This document shows, in pieces, positions 1 through 9,765 of a DNA stretch of 64,000 bases. The translations under genes were made by a program, and so were the position numbers. The notes under the pieces are model-generated. The model saw only the letters and a program-made list of their open reading frames with translations. It had not been told where the DNA came from and ran no database searches. The stretch is from positions 248,001-312,000 of the forward strand of contig CANLVD010000002.1 in the NCBI GenBank assembly GCA_947494445.1. The letters run 5' to 3'. Position 1 is the stretch's first letter; every line of letters begins with the position of its first letter. Source of the stretch: an uncultured Paracoccaceae bacterium. GTDB taxonomy: Bacteria; Pseudomonadota; Alphaproteobacteria; Rhodobacterales; Rhodobacteraceae.

Positions 1-545
1 AGGCGCTGACGTCCTACCGCACACGGCTTGCGGTTCTGACTGCGCCAATGGACGCGCTGCCGCTTGATATCATCGCGCCCGAGGATGTGACCAAGCTGCT
101 TGAGATTGCGCAATCGTCTTATGACTTCATCGTTGTCGACATGCCTCAGGCGCTGGTGCACTGGTCCGACGATGTGCTGCGCATGTCCGAGACCTATTTT
201 GCGATCATGGAAGCCGATCTGCGGTCTGCCCAGAACTGCCTGCGTTTCCTGCGTGCGCTGAAAGCGGAAGAACTGCCCTTCGAGAAAGTGCAATTCGGCC
301 TCAATCGCGCGCCCGGCTCCTTCGACATGAACGGCAAGGCCCGGGTGAAACGGCTGGCGGAATCGCTTGGTGTGGACATCAACATCCTGCTGCCGGACGG
401 CGGCAAAGGCGTTCTGTCTGCTTGCGATGAGGGTGCACCCCTTGAGATCGCAGCATCGAAAAATGCGTTGCGTAAGGAAATTCGCAACATCGCAAAGTCA
501 ATCTTCGACGCGGTGGAAGCGCAAAAAGCCGCCGTGGTCCAGTAA
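1..545 (+). CDS. tadZ: TadZ/CpaE-like pilus localisation ATPase, 3' part
   Basis: This is the C-terminal 180 residues of a gene that begins outside the window (reading frame starts at base 3). The sequence resembles the deviant-Walker MinD/ParA-like domain of TadZ/CpaE, with the typical strand FIVVDMPQ followed by a helix-rich tail. TadZ places the Tad (Flp) pilus machine at the pole or membrane. It is followed after 12 bp by tadA, with a purine-rich ribosome site (AAGGGGAA) just after its stop, so it belongs to the same operon. The internal ATG at 48 is not the start, because the frame stays open to the window edge. Confidence 0.85.
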   Translation, partial: ALTSYRTRLAVLTAPMDALPLDIIAPEDVTKLLEIAQSSYDFIVVDMPQALVHWSDDVLRMSETYFAIMEADLRSAQNCLRFLRALKAEELPFEKVQFGLNRAPGSFDMNGKARVKRLAESLGVDINILLPDGGKGVLSACDEGAPLEIAASKNALRKEIRNIAKSIFDAVEAQKAAVVQ

Positions 546-557
546 GGGGAATCATCC

Positions 558-1985
558 ATGTTTCGACGCTATCAACGTCCCAACGACGTCCCTGCCCCAC
601 CGTCCATTGACGTGACGCCCAAGGAGGCGGCCTTCAAGGCGCGCCAGCGCATGGACAAGGCCAAGACACAGGCAACAGCCGAGGAAATGGCCGAGCTTAG
701 CCGCGACGCAAAACGGCAGGAAAAGCTGATCGATGTGCGGATGGATCTGCACAAACGTCTTCTTGAGACGCTGAACCTGTCGGTTCTGGACAAGGCAGCC
801 GAAGCCGATCTGCGCCGTGAAATCGGCACCATCAGCCGTGAAGGCCTGCGTGAAGCGGGCGTTGTCCTGAACAACAAGGAAATCGAACAGCTCAATCAGG
901 ATCTGTTTGACGAGGTCAAAGGTCTTGGTCCGCTTGAGATCCTGCTGCGCGACCCGACCGTGAACGATATTCTGGTCAACGGACCGGAGCAGGTATTCGT
1001 GGAACGCGGCGGCAAGCTGGAACTGACCAATGTGCGCTTCAAGGACGAACGCCACCTGCTGCGTGTGATCGACAAGATCGTGTCGGCAGTTGGTCGTCGC
1101 GTCGATGAAAGCCACCCTTATGTGGATGCGCGTCTGGCCGATGGTTCGCGTTTCAACGCGATGGTCCCGCCCTGTGCGGTCGACGGCTCGCTCGTCTCCA
1201 TTCGTAAGTTTTCCAAGGAAAAGCTGTCGATCGATGAATTGATCGACTTTGGCGCTTTCACCGAAGAGATGGCCGCCTATTTGCAGGCCGCTGTGGCCAC
1301 ACGCCTGAACGTGATCGTCTCGGGCGGTACGGGTTCTGGTAAGACAACAACGCTTAACGCGCTGTCGGGCTTTATCGACGACAAAGAGCGGATCGTAACC
1401 ATCGAGGATACGGCTGAACTTCAGCTTCAGCAGGTCCATGTGGGCCGGATGGAGAGCCGCCCGCCCAACGTGGAAGGCAAAGGCGCAGTTGACCAGCGCG
1501 ACTTGCTGCGCAACGCACTGCGGATGCGCCCCGACCGCATCATCGTGGGCGAGACCCGTGGTGATGAGGTGATCGACATGCTGCAGGCCATGAACACTGG
1601 CCATGACGGCTCGATGACCACAATCCACGCAAACTCTGCCCGTGACGCGGTCAGCCGACTTGAGAACATGGTTGCAATGTCCGGCATCGAGATGCCGCTC
1701 AAGGCTGTTCGGTCCCAGATCGCATCGGCTGTGAACGTCATCGTGCAGGTCAGCCGCCTTCAGGATGGCTCTCGCCGCATGGTGTCGATCACCGAAGTGA
1801 CCGGCATGGAAGGCGAAATCATTTCCATGCAGGAAATCTTCAAGTTTCGCCGCGATGGTGTCGGCGAAGACAACAAGATCATCGGTGCTTTCACACCCAC
1901 GGGCCTGCGCTCCAACTACGCCGAGCGTTTCAAGCTTTGGGGCTACGACCTGCCATCGAGCATCTATACTGCATTGGCCGGCTGA
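558..1985 (+). CDS. tadA: TadA/CpaF-family pilus assembly ATPase
   Basis: 475 residues, the normal length for a CpaF-type type II/IV secretion ATPase. The Walker A motif GGTGSGKT lies at residues 256-263, and the Walker B region [11 protein letters not shown] at about 327-337, followed by the His-containing [12 protein letters not shown] segment. A helical N-terminal region of about 120 residues precedes the NTPase domains. It powers extension of the Tad pilus from the cytoplasmic face of the inner membrane. The start ATG at 558 has AAGGGGAA upstream. It sits between tadZ and tadB in a same-strand run, as in other Tad loci. Confidence 0.95.
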   Translation: MFRRYQRPNDVPAPPSIDVTPKEAAFKARQRMDKAKTQATAEEMAELSRDAKRQEKLIDVRMDLHKRLLETLNLSVLDKAAEADLRREIGTISREGLREAGVVLNNKEIEQLNQDLFDEVKGLGPLEILLRDPTVNDILVNGPEQVFVERGGKLELTNVRFKDERHLLRVIDKIVSAVGRRVDESHPYVDARLADGSRFNAMVPPCAVDGSLVSIRKFSKEKLSIDELIDFGAFTEEMAAYLQAAVATRLNVIVSGGTGSGKTTTLNALSGFIDDKERIVTIEDTAELQLQQVHVGRMESRPPNVEGKGAVDQRDLLRNALRMRPDRIIVGETRGDEVIDMLQAMNTGHDGSMTTIHANSARDAVSRLENMVAMSGIEMPLKAVRSQIASAVNVIVQVSRLQDGSRRMVSITEVTGMEGEIISMQEIFKFRRDGVGEDNKIIGAFTPTGLRSNYAERFKLWGYDLPSSIYTALAG

Positions 1986-2019
1986 TCATCCGTTGGCCGC
2001 CTGAGAGAAGAGAGAGACC

Positions 2020-2982
2020 ATGAGTCCAGAACCACTGATTTACGCACTGATCTTTGTCGGCGTCCTGTTCATGGTCGAAGGCATCTATCTGGTCGTTTTC
2101 GGCAAGTCGGTCCGCTTGGAATCCAAGGTCAACCGCAGACTTGAACTGCTGGAGAAGGGCGAAGATCCCGAAGAGGTGCTGAACACCCTTCGCAAGGAGC
2201 GCGAACAGCATCGCGAAAACCGTGGAATCCCGGGGCTTGCCCCGCTCAGCGAAAAAGCAGCTCAGGCCAATATCGCCTTCAGCCCGGTCGCCCTGTTCAT
2301 TGTCATGGTGATCGTTGGTGTGACCAGTTTTCTGGCGCTCACCTTCTTCACAGGCGCCGATCTGATGATCCGCATCGCAATATCCTGTGTCATGGGTTAT
2401 GCCGCCGTCTATATCTGGCTGAATAACAAGGCCAAGAAACGACTGTCCCTGTTTGAAGAGCAACTGCCTGACGCGGTCGAACTGATCGTCCGCTCGCTGC
2501 GCGTTGGTCACCCTTTTTCCTCGGCCATCAACATCGTTGCGCAGGAAATGCCCGACCCGCTCGGCACTGAATTCGGCATGATCGCGGATGAAGCAACCTA
2601 CGGCATGGATGTCACGGAATCACTCAACAAAATGGCCACTCGGATTGACGTACAGGACGTGAAATTCCTCTCCGTTGCCGTGACCATCCAGAATGGTTCA
2701 GGTGGTAACCTCGCAGAAATTCTCGACGGGTTGGCCAAAGTGATCCGGGCGCGGTTCAAACTGTTTCGCCGGGTGCGTGCGATCACGGCTGAAGCCCGCT
2801 GGTCCGGCTGGTTCCTGTCGGTCTTCCCGATCTGTGCGCTGGTTCTAATCCAGGTGATGGAACCCAACTATTATGACGCAGTCAAGGAAAGCACAGCCTT
2901 CGTGCCCGCAGCGATCGTGGTTGGTGTGTTTTTGCTCATCAATGTGATTTTCATGCGCATGATGGTCGATATTAAGGTGTAA
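2020..2982 (+). CDS. tadB: TadB, inner-membrane T2SF-type pilus protein
   Basis: 320 residues. An N-terminal membrane segment, a cytoplasmic stretch, two further hydrophobic segments at about residues 88-140, then the T2SSF domain (LPDAVELIVRSLRVGHPFS) and two C-terminal membrane segments. TadB and TadC form the inner-membrane platform on which TadA acts. The start has GAGAGAGA a few bases upstream. It lies 34 bp after tadA and 10 bp before tadC. Confidence 0.93.
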   Translation: MSPEPLIYALIFVGVLFMVEGIYLVVFGKSVRLESKVNRRLELLEKGEDPEEVLNTLRKEREQHRENRGIPGLAPLSEKAAQANIAFSPVALFIVMVIVGVTSFLALTFFTGADLMIRIAISCVMGYAAVYIWLNNKAKKRLSLFEEQLPDAVELIVRSLRVGHPFSSAINIVAQEMPDPLGTEFGMIADEATYGMDVTESLNKMATRIDVQDVKFLSVAVTIQNGSGGNLAEILDGLAKVIRARFKLFRRVRAITAEARWSGWFLSVFPICALVLIQVMEPNYYDAVKESTAFVPAAIVVGVFLLINVIFMRMMVDIKV

Positions 2983-2992
2983 TGAGGTAAGT

Positions 2993-3970
2993 ATGGCCAG
3001 CTTCAATCTTGCCCTGGAATTCCTGACAGCTGCCTTCGGGCCGCTGGGGCCGCTTTATGCTGCCGCCTTTGCAGGCTTCCTGATGATCCTGATTTCGGCA
3101 CCTCTGGCGTTCAAACCAAAGGAAGATCCCTTCAAGAAGCTGCGCGGCTCTGGCGGTGCAATGGTCATCAAAGGGGGCCCGCAGAAAGAAGCGGCTGTGC
3201 GCCTGCGCTACGATGGCGGTGGGGCCAACCTTGAAAAACTTGCGCCGTTTCTGGAGCCCAAGGACCAGAAGGAATTTTCCGAAACCCGCCTGAAACTGAT
3301 CCAGGCTGGCTACCGTGCCCGCTCGGCTGTATCGACCTATCACCTGTTCCGCTTCGTGCTGGGTGTAGGTGCTCTGGCCCTTGGCACATTGTCGGTTTTT
3401 GTGCGCCCGGACAGCCCTGGCCTTGCCACGGTGATCCTCAGCGTTCTAATCCCGGGCTGCGTCGGCTATTTCCTGCCGAACTACTGGGTGGAACGTCGCC
3501 GTCAGACGCGACAGGAAGAAGTGCAAAACGGCTTTCCCGATGCGCTTGATCTGATGCTGGTCTGCGTCGAGGCCGGTCAGTCTCTGGATCAGGCAATTTT
3601 GCGCGTGGCCACGGAAATTCGCGGGTCTTCACCGACACTGGCCGAGGAATATGAAGTTGTTGCCAACGAGATGCGTGCCGGTAAGGACCGCGTGACCGTT
3701 CTGCGCGACATGGCGGAGCGTTGCGGTGTTCCCGATATTTCATCCTTCGTGACCGTGCTGGTTCAGTCGGCCACCTTCGGTACATCGATCTCGGACGCGC
3801 TTCGGGTCTATGCCTCGGAGATGCGTGACAAGCGCGTCATGCGCGCCGAAGAAAAAGCCAACACCCTGCCGACCAAGTTGACGCTGGGCACGATGATGTT
3901 CACAGTCCCCCCACTTCTGATCATCCTTGTGGGGCCATCGATCTATGACATGTCCAAAACCCTGTTCTGA
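2993..3970 (+). CDS. tadC: TadC, inner-membrane T2SF-type pilus protein
   Basis: 325 residues with a T2SSF domain (PDALDLMLVCVEAGQSLDQAI) preceded by two membrane segments and ending with another (MMFTVPPLLIILVGPSIY). It is paired with tadB in the usual order. The ATG at 2993 follows GAGGT. Its 3' end overlaps the next lipoprotein gene by 26 bp, which suggests translational coupling. Confidence 0.93.
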   Translation: MASFNLALEFLTAAFGPLGPLYAAAFAGFLMILISAPLAFKPKEDPFKKLRGSGGAMVIKGGPQKEAAVRLRYDGGGANLEKLAPFLEPKDQKEFSETRLKLIQAGYRARSAVSTYHLFRFVLGVGALALGTLSVFVRPDSPGLATVILSVLIPGCVGYFLPNYWVERRRQTRQEEVQNGFPDALDLMLVCVEAGQSLDQAILRVATEIRGSSPTLAEEYEVVANEMRAGKDRVTVLRDMAERCGVPDISSFVTVLVQSATFGTSISDALRVYASEMRDKRVMRAEEKANTLPTKLTLGTMMFTVPPLLIILVGPSIYDMSKTLF

Positions 3971-4529
3971 TCCAATCAGCCGCGCCATTGCCGCGGCTGT
4001 ACTGTCAGTTCTGGTTTTGGCAGGTTGTGAACCCACCTCCCAGAACATTCTGGATTCCATCGAAGATACCGAGCAATCCCGCGCGATGGCCCAGCTTGAT
4101 CCGCTGATCCTTGGGCACAGCTTCATGGATGCAGGTGACCCCGAGGCCGCTCTGAAAGCCTTTTACCGGGCAGGTGCCGAACAGGGTCTGACTGCGGAAA
4201 TCCTGTCCGGACTGGGGTCAGCCAACCTTGCACTTGGCCGATTGGGACAGGCGGAAAAGCTGCTCAGAACTGCTGTCGAAGAGGATCCCAAGTTTACTGC
4301 AGCCTGGAACAATCTGGGCGTTGTGCTGGCAAATCGGCAGATTTGGGGCGAGGCGCGTGAGGTGTTTCGCCTCGCATTCGCACTCAGCAATGGCGAAAGC
4401 ACCGAAATTCGGGACAATCTTGCGCTGGCTGAAGACAAATTTGAGGAAATACCCACGATTTCCGACCCGAATGCCAAATTCCGCTTGGTCAGACAGGGCA
4501 ATGGGCGGTATCTTCTCACCGGGACATAA
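3945..4529 (+). CDS. tadD: TadD-like TPR lipoprotein (first copy)
   Basis: 194 residues from ATG 3945. A lipoprotein signal ends in the lipobox LVLAGC, followed by tetratricopeptide-like helices (for example GLGSANLALGRLGQAEKLL and AWNNLGVVLANRQIWGEA). TadD proteins are outer-membrane-associated pilotin-like TPR lipoproteins needed for assembly of the Tad secretin. A TTG at 3927 in the same frame would add six residues, but the ATG gives a better signal peptide. It is followed closely by a second TPR lipoprotein. Confidence 0.82.
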   Translation: MTCPKPCSDPISRAIAAAVLSVLVLAGCEPTSQNILDSIEDTEQSRAMAQLDPLILGHSFMDAGDPEAALKAFYRAGAEQGLTAEILSGLGSANLALGRLGQAEKLLRTAVEEDPKFTAAWNNLGVVLANRQIWGEAREVFRLAFALSNGESTEIRDNLALAEDKFEEIPTISDPNAKFRLVRQGNGRYLLTGT

Positions 4530-4552
4530 AAAAACGAGCAGAGGATCCCGTT

Positions 4553-5419
4553 ATGCGCATCAGGAGCGAATGCCTGAAGCCGTTGGCCTTGGTTATGGTA
4601 ACCGGGCTTGCGGCTTGTAACGATCCCGAGGCGGACCGGGCAGAGATCGCCGGTCTGGGTGACTTGAACGTCATCGACGAGAGCAACCTCAACGACATCA
4701 TGCTGAATTTCGCGGACCCTAACGAGGCCTCGAACTACTTCCGCCGGTCATTGGCAGCCAATCCCGAGCGTGAGGATCTGCGCCGCGGCTACGCCCTGTC
4801 GCTGATGCGTGCCGGGCGCTCGGATGAAGCGGTGCTTGCCTATTCGCAGCTTGATGCCGAAGGGAAAGCCAATGATCAGGATCGACTGAACTATGCAGAG
4901 GCGCTGATCCAGAACAACGCCTGGGATGAGGCCGGTGTGCAACTGGCCAAGATCCCGCCAACCATCGAGACCTATGACCGCTACCGGCTAGAGGCGATGA
5001 TGGCGGACTATCGTCAGGAATGGGCCAAGTCCGACACTTTCTATGAAAACGCCCGCGGCCTGACCACGCGCCCCGCACCGGTCTACAACAACTGGGGAAT
5101 TTCGATGCTGAGCCGTGGCAACCCCACCGGCGCAGAAGAAAAATTCCGTCAGGCCATCAGCTTCGAGCCGACCATGTTCAACGCAAAGAACAACCTTGCG
5201 ATCAGCCGGGCCAAACGCGGTGTCTACGAACTGCCGGTCATTCCGATGAGTGAAGAGGAAGAGGCACAGTTGCTGCACAATATGGCACTGCAAGCACTGC
5301 GCAACGGCAAGACCGATGTTGGTAAGGGCCTGCTGGAACAAGCTGTCGAGACCCATCCATTGTATTTCGAGGAAGCTGCCAAAAAGCTCGAAGCGCTCAG
5401 CAAGACGGTCTCACGCTGA
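4553..5419 (+). CDS. TadD-like TPR lipoprotein (second copy)
   Basis: 288 residues. The signal peptide ends in lipobox GLAAC at about residue 22. TPR-type repeats follow (EDLRRGYALSLMRAGRSDEA, PVYNNWGISMLSRGNPTGAE). It is longer than the preceding copy. The two lie in tandem in the operon and probably act together in Tad secretin assembly or stability. Which of them is the functional TadD cannot be told from sequence alone. Confidence 0.82.
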   Translation: MRIRSECLKPLALVMVTGLAACNDPEADRAEIAGLGDLNVIDESNLNDIMLNFADPNEASNYFRRSLAANPEREDLRRGYALSLMRAGRSDEAVLAYSQLDAEGKANDQDRLNYAEALIQNNAWDEAGVQLAKIPPTIETYDRYRLEAMMADYRQEWAKSDTFYENARGLTTRPAPVYNNWGISMLSRGNPTGAEEKFRQAISFEPTMFNAKNNLAISRAKRGVYELPVIPMSEEEEAQLLHNMALQALRNGKTDVGKGLLEQAVETHPLYFEEAAKKLEALSKTVSR

Positions 5420-5423
5420 TCTG

Positions 5424-5930
5424 ATGTCTGCGTCGGTTGCCCTCGTCTTTCTGGTGCTGACGCTGCCCTTTTGCTTCTATGCGGCCTGGAGCGATCTGAG
5501 CCGCATGCGCATTCCCAACAAACTGAACCTGTGGCTTTTTGCGGTTTTCCTGGTCTCAGGCATCCTGCTTCTGCCGATCGAGGATTACGGGCTGCGCATT
5601 GCCGTGGCACTGGCCGCACTGGTGATCGGTTTCATCCTGAATGCCGCCGGTGTGCTGGGTGGCGGGGACGCGAAGTTCGTAGCCGCCATGATCCCATTTG
5701 TAGCGATCGAACACCTCTACCCCTTCGTGATGGTATTCTTCGGCATGATGCTGGCGGCCTTTGTCACCCATAGGCTGTTTCGCGCCATGCCTGCGCTCAG
5801 GGCTGATACGGAAAGCTGGGTGTCCTGGGGATCAGGCAAGAAGTTTCCGATGGGGCTCGCGCTGTCAGGCTCGTTGATGTTCTATCTGACCTGCGTCGCC
5901 TTCTTCAGGTTCCCGTTCTTAGGAGTATGA
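5424..5930 (+). CDS. tadV: Prepilin peptidase of the Tad locus (TadV/CpaA, A24 family)
   Basis: 168 residues from ATG 5424, 4 bp after the previous stop; longer upstream readings run into the preceding gene and lack the hydrophobic start. It is a polytopic membrane protein with the two aspartates of A24 peptidases, in AAWSDLSRMRIPN near the N-terminus and GVLGGGDAKF near the middle (the GxGD type). It cleaves Flp prepilins and pseudopilins. It is the last gene of this run, and its 3' end overlaps the convergent membrane-protein gene by 26 bp. Confidence 0.9.
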   Translation: MSASVALVFLVLTLPFCFYAAWSDLSRMRIPNKLNLWLFAVFLVSGILLLPIEDYGLRIAVALAALVIGFILNAAGVLGGGDAKFVAAMIPFVAIEHLYPFVMVFFGMMLAAFVTHRLFRAMPALRADTESWVSWGSGKKFPMGLALSGSLMFYLTCVAFFRFPFLGV

Positions 5931-7494
5931 AGTCCGGGGTGCGCAATACTTCCTGCATGTCCGGATGAAGCCGCTCAAGCGCGTCCAGCTTTTCGCTGCG
6001 TGCGGTTTGGGACAGCGGGCAAAGCGGCACGATGATAGCATCGGCGTCAGCAAAGCCGGCCTCACCAATGTAGTACCACGGCGCAGATGTCCGGTTCAGC
6101 GCCACATCGCCAAGCAACCACAATCCATCATAAAGATCAGCCACCTGCACGATGCGATCAGGCCCGAGTGCTTGAGTGACTGCACCCGTCATCCGGGTCA
6201 TGATCCCGGTCAGCCCGGTTTTCAATTTGCAGTCAGGCAGAACCTCACCGCGAAAGCGTGTCGGTGGGCGCGGATCATCCGGTTCAGGTTGATCGGGAAC
6301 AGGGCTAAGGCCAACGGTTCCGAAAACCCGCGTGTTGCGCGCCATGGCAACATGGATGTCCTGCGCACGTTCCTCGGCCAGCAACGGTTCGAACTTAACC
6401 GCAGGCAGGGCCAGGTGCCGCAAGGGGCTGTAGGCCATGTTGATGATCGAGGGCGATGAAATGGCAAGAGCCGCCACAGCGGCGCCCAGCGATATCTGAC
6501 GGGCCTGATCAGCAAGCGTCAGGCTTCCAGCCAGAAACAAGACGGCCAGCAGCACCAGCCACTTGGGATCATTGCCCCAGTTCTGATAGGTGATGTAGGC
6601 AAATCCCGGCAGGCAGAGCAACAAGACCAACCCGGTCTGGTTCATTCCGTTCTGCCGGAAGAAAATCACTGCAAAGAAGGCCAGAAGCGTACCAAGAAGA
6701 TAACTTGGCGTGGCCAGCGTGTCTGCGAGATTGAGGCCCGGGAAAGCCCTTACGGAACTTCCCGAGACGGCAATCAGGTCATTGGCATAAGCCAGCCAGA
6801 ACCCGATGCCCCCCATCAACACTGTCATAACCCCAAACAAGATCACAGCCGTGATCACACCTGTTGCAATCAGACGCGGGTCGCGGCGGATCAGCAAATA
6901 GGCGAAAAATGCGGGCAGGATGGCAATCAGATAGGTGACTTTCAGTCCGGCCAGCACCATCATCAGGATCGCCAGAATTGCCCCATCACTGACAGACAAG
7001 GATCGGGAAAGACGGCTAGGCATCAGGATGATAACAAAGATGCAAAAGGCAATCGTCCAGGCCCAGCGGTTGTAGAACATCGACACCGACACTGTGGCCT
7101 GATCCCCGCCATAGACAAGAGATGTCATCAGGATCATGCAATAGAGACCAAACAGCCAGCGAGCCGCGCCCTCCAACCGGGTGATGGCCACATAAGAAAC
7201 GAAGGGCAGTAATACGAGTGCAGCAAGCGCGAAGGCTGCCAGAATGGCCTTGCCCACCGGCAGGCCGAACCCCATCAGATAGGTAACCGGCGCATACGAC
7301 AGCCAGCCCATCGGGGTCATGAAATCCTGATGTGGACGCAACCCGCTTTCAAAGCGCAGGGCCAGATCGATCAAATGCAGAAGATCGGCCTCATGGCCAT
7401 TGGTGCGCAGGGCGGAGGGAATCAGCAAAAAGACGCATTGCACCAACGTGAACACGCTCACGACCACCATGAATTTCAAAGCGCTCGCAGTCAT
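5905..7494 (-). CDS. Polytopic membrane protein of unknown function
   Basis: 529 residues from ATG 7494. About eleven hydrophobic segments occupy residues 1-380, followed by a hydrophilic C-terminal part of about 150 residues (DDPRPPTRFRGEV... to the end). The topology resembles GT-C-type glycosyltransferases or O-antigen-ligase-like proteins, but I see no diagnostic motif. A longer in-frame start at 7545 would add 17 polar residues before the first membrane helix and is less likely. It converges on the Tad prepilin peptidase with a 26-bp overlap. Function not recognised. Confidence 0.75.
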   Translation of the reverse strand: MTASALKFMVVVSVFTLVQCVFLLIPSALRTNGHEADLLHLIDLALRFESGLRPHQDFMTPMGWLSYAPVTYLMGFGLPVGKAILAAFALAALVLLPFVSYVAITRLEGAARWLFGLYCMILMTSLVYGGDQATVSVSMFYNRWAWTIAFCIFVIILMPSRLSRSLSVSDGAILAILMMVLAGLKVTYLIAILPAFFAYLLIRRDPRLIATGVITAVILFGVMTVLMGGIGFWLAYANDLIAVSGSSVRAFPGLNLADTLATPSYLLGTLLAFFAVIFFRQNGMNQTGLVLLLCLPGFAYITYQNWGNDPKWLVLLAVLFLAGSLTLADQARQISLGAAVAALAISSPSIINMAYSPLRHLALPAVKFEPLLAEERAQDIHVAMARNTRVFGTVGLSPVPDQPEPDDPRPPTRFRGEVLPDCKLKTGLTGIMTRMTGAVTQALGPDRIVQVADLYDGLWLLGDVALNRTSAPWYYIGEAGFADADAIIVPLCPLSQTARSEKLDALERLHPDMQEVLRTPDFILLRTGT

Positions 7495-7619
7495 ATGACC
7501 CCCGAAATCTTCACCTTTGGCTCGTTGACCATGACTTTCCGGCAATATTCAGGCGAAACATCCTTTTTTAGCCGCAAAGATGCTTTACCCTTTCGGATAG
7601 GTAATTTCGGAGCTGCCCG

Positions 7620-8930
7620 ATGAACGATATGTCTGCCCGCCCAGAAATGGAATTTGCGCCCAAAGCGCCGCTGCATCTTGAGGACACGGGCCTCGAGATG
7701 ATCCTGATGCGGGACATCCTGCTCAAGACCATGTTCCGCCGTTCGCTGACCGGCCTGAACGAGATTGCAAACGTTCTGTGCGTCAACCCACCCATCGCGA
7801 TGGAGCTGATCGAAGCCGGACGCGCGGATAATCTGATCGAAACGCTCGGCTCTCTGGCGGTGTCTGATACCAAGGAAGTGCGCTATCAGCTGACAGACAG
7901 CGGCAAGGCGCGCGCTATGGATGCGCTGACGCAGTCCGAATATTATGGTGCATTGCCGGTGCCGCTTGATGACTACTGGAAACAGACCGCGCGCCAGTCC
8001 ATTGGTGACGCCGTCATCACGCAGGAACGGCTTGAGGACAGCATGTCCCATCTGGTTTTGCCCTCTGGCATGTTGGACCAGCTTGGCCCGGCAGTGAACT
8101 CTGGTCGATCGGTTCTTCTCTACGGCCCTCCGGGCAACGGTAAATCCTCGATCTCCAACGGGATCAGGGATGCATTGGGTGACAGCATCTTTGTGCCGCG
8201 CTTCATCGAGTATGCCGGTCAGGTGATCTCGGTCTATGACCCGATCGTGCACACAATTACCGAACCCACCGTGGATGAGGGCGCCAATGCGCTGCGGCGC
8301 ACCGGGCCAAATTATGACAAGCGCTACCTGCTTTGTCGTCGCCCGTCTGTCATGACCGGTGGTGAATTGACGCTCGATATGCTGGATCTGAACTACAACA
8401 AGGTCAGCCGGACCTATCAGGCGCCTTTGCAGCTTAAGGCTACCGGCGGCGTTTTCATCGTGGATGACCTTGGACGTCAGCAGGAACCGCCACAGGCACT
8501 GATCAACCGTTGGATTGTTCCAATGGAAAGTTCGTTCGATATTCTGTCCCTGCAATCGGGTCAGAAGTTCATGGTGCCGTTTGACACGCTTGTGATCTTC
8601 TCGACCAACTTCCTGCCATCCGAGATGTTCGACGGCGCGGCTCTTCGCCGGATCTACTACAAGATCAAGGTCGATAACCCGAGCCGCGATGACTTCATCA
8701 AAATCTTCATCAAGATTTCGCGCCATTACAAACTGAAGCCCGAAGAGGATGTTCTGACCCATCTGCTGAAGGTCAAATACCCCTCTGTGGGCAACCAGTT
8801 TGCATCCTATCACGCGCCGTTTCTGATTGATCAGATGCTCTCGATTGCGGATTATCAGGGGCTGGATCGCAAGATGACCATCGATCTGGTTGATCTGGCC
8901 TGGGAGAACCTGTTCGTCGACGAAAGCTGA
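7620..8930 (+). CDS. AAA-type ATP-binding protein
   Basis: 436 residues. An N-terminal helical region of about 130 residues precedes an AAA core with Walker A GPPGNGKS at 169-176, a Walker B-like strand GGVFIVDDLGRQ, and a sensor-like LVIFSTNF. I do not assign it to a characterised family; proteins like it occur near Tad pilus loci in this bacterial group as far as I recall. The start lies just after GGAGCTGCCCG. The following reductase gene begins 6 bp after its stop, so the two are probably co-transcribed. Confidence 0.8.
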   Translation: MNDMSARPEMEFAPKAPLHLEDTGLEMILMRDILLKTMFRRSLTGLNEIANVLCVNPPIAMELIEAGRADNLIETLGSLAVSDTKEVRYQLTDSGKARAMDALTQSEYYGALPVPLDDYWKQTARQSIGDAVITQERLEDSMSHLVLPSGMLDQLGPAVNSGRSVLLYGPPGNGKSSISNGIRDALGDSIFVPRFIEYAGQVISVYDPIVHTITEPTVDEGANALRRTGPNYDKRYLLCRRPSVMTGGELTLDMLDLNYNKVSRTYQAPLQLKATGGVFIVDDLGRQQEPPQALINRWIVPMESSFDILSLQSGQKFMVPFDTLVIFSTNFLPSEMFDGAALRRIYYKIKVDNPSRDDFIKIFIKISRHYKLKPEEDVLTHLLKVKYPSVGNQFASYHAPFLIDQMLSIADYQGLDRKMTIDLVDLAWENLFVDES

Positions 8931-8936
8931 TTTCTG

Positions 8937-9740
8937 ATGATTGGCGTGGCCGGATGCGGCCGGATGGGCCAGCCGATGGCGCTGGCCCTTTTGCGTGCGG
9001 GTTTCGATGTTGTGGGATTCGATGTCAGAGCCCCGTCCGAGATGGGTGAAATGGCTCTGCACATGCGCGGCGACCAGGAATTTGCAGCCGAAATAAAGAC
9101 GCTGATCACGGTCGTGCGCGATGCAAAGCAAACCGATGACGTTCTGTTTGGCGCGCAAAACTTCACGGCAATAGCCCCGAACCTTCAGACAATCATCATC
9201 TCTTCGACCCTTTCACCACGTTATGTCCGCGACTTGCGCAACCGGGTCCCAGAACACATCGCCCTCATTGATGCGCCCATGTCCGGCGCTGCTGTTGCAG
9301 CAACGGAGGCGCGTCTGTCCTTCATGCTGGGGGGTGCGCCCGATGATCTGGCGCAGGCAAAGCCGATGTTTCTGGCCATGGGCAAGCACCTGCACGTGAT
9401 GGGCCCGTTTGGATCGGGCATGGCTGCCAAGGTTCTGAACAATCTTGCCGCCGCCTCCTCCACCGCGATCACCCGGCTGGCACTGGACTGGGCCGATGCA
9501 CTTGGTGTGGATGAAGGGAAACTGCTGGCGCTGATGCATGACAGCTCAGGTCAGACATGGTTCGGCAGCAATTTCGACCAGATCGAGTTTGCCCGCGACG
9601 GGTTGGAGCCGGACAACACCATAAGCATTCTGGTCAAGGATGTTGAGGCCGCAATCGACGGCGCGCCGCAAGGTGCCGACACCGACTTGCCCGAGGCCCT
9701 GATCCGCGCCATATCCAAGTTGAGGCCGCGCGACACCTGA
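8937..9740 (+). CDS. NAD(P)-dependent reductase of the 3-hydroxyisobutyrate dehydrogenase family
   Basis: 267 residues. The Rossmann motif is at the very N-terminus (GVAGCGRMGQPMA), then the substrate-binding DAPMSGAAVAATEARLSFM and the catalytic-lysine region GSGMAAKVLNNLAAASS. This is the layout of beta-hydroxyacid dehydrogenases (3-hydroxyisobutyrate or tartronate semialdehyde reductases). At 267 residues it is slightly shorter than usual (about 290). The substrate cannot be told. It is coupled to the AAA ATPase gene upstream. Confidence 0.85.
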   Translation: MIGVAGCGRMGQPMALALLRAGFDVVGFDVRAPSEMGEMALHMRGDQEFAAEIKTLITVVRDAKQTDDVLFGAQNFTAIAPNLQTIIISSTLSPRYVRDLRNRVPEHIALIDAPMSGAAVAATEARLSFMLGGAPDDLAQAKPMFLAMGKHLHVMGPFGSGMAAKVLNNLAAASSTAITRLALDWADALGVDEGKLLALMHDSSGQTWFGSNFDQIEFARDGLEPDNTISILVKDVEAAIDGAPQGADTDLPEALIRAISKLRPRDT

Positions 9741-9765
9741 CCCGGCCCAATAGGAGCAGAGCCTC

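Noticed and set aside
552-1628. Long minus-strand open frame of 358 codons
   Set aside because: Fully antisense to tadA, which has clear ATPase motifs; the product has no recognisable features and is His/Gln-rich as expected for a shadow frame in high-GC DNA.
7491-9158. Minus-strand open frame of 555 codons
   Set aside because: Antisense to the AAA ATPase and the reductase gene start; no conserved motif and low-complexity His/Arg content.
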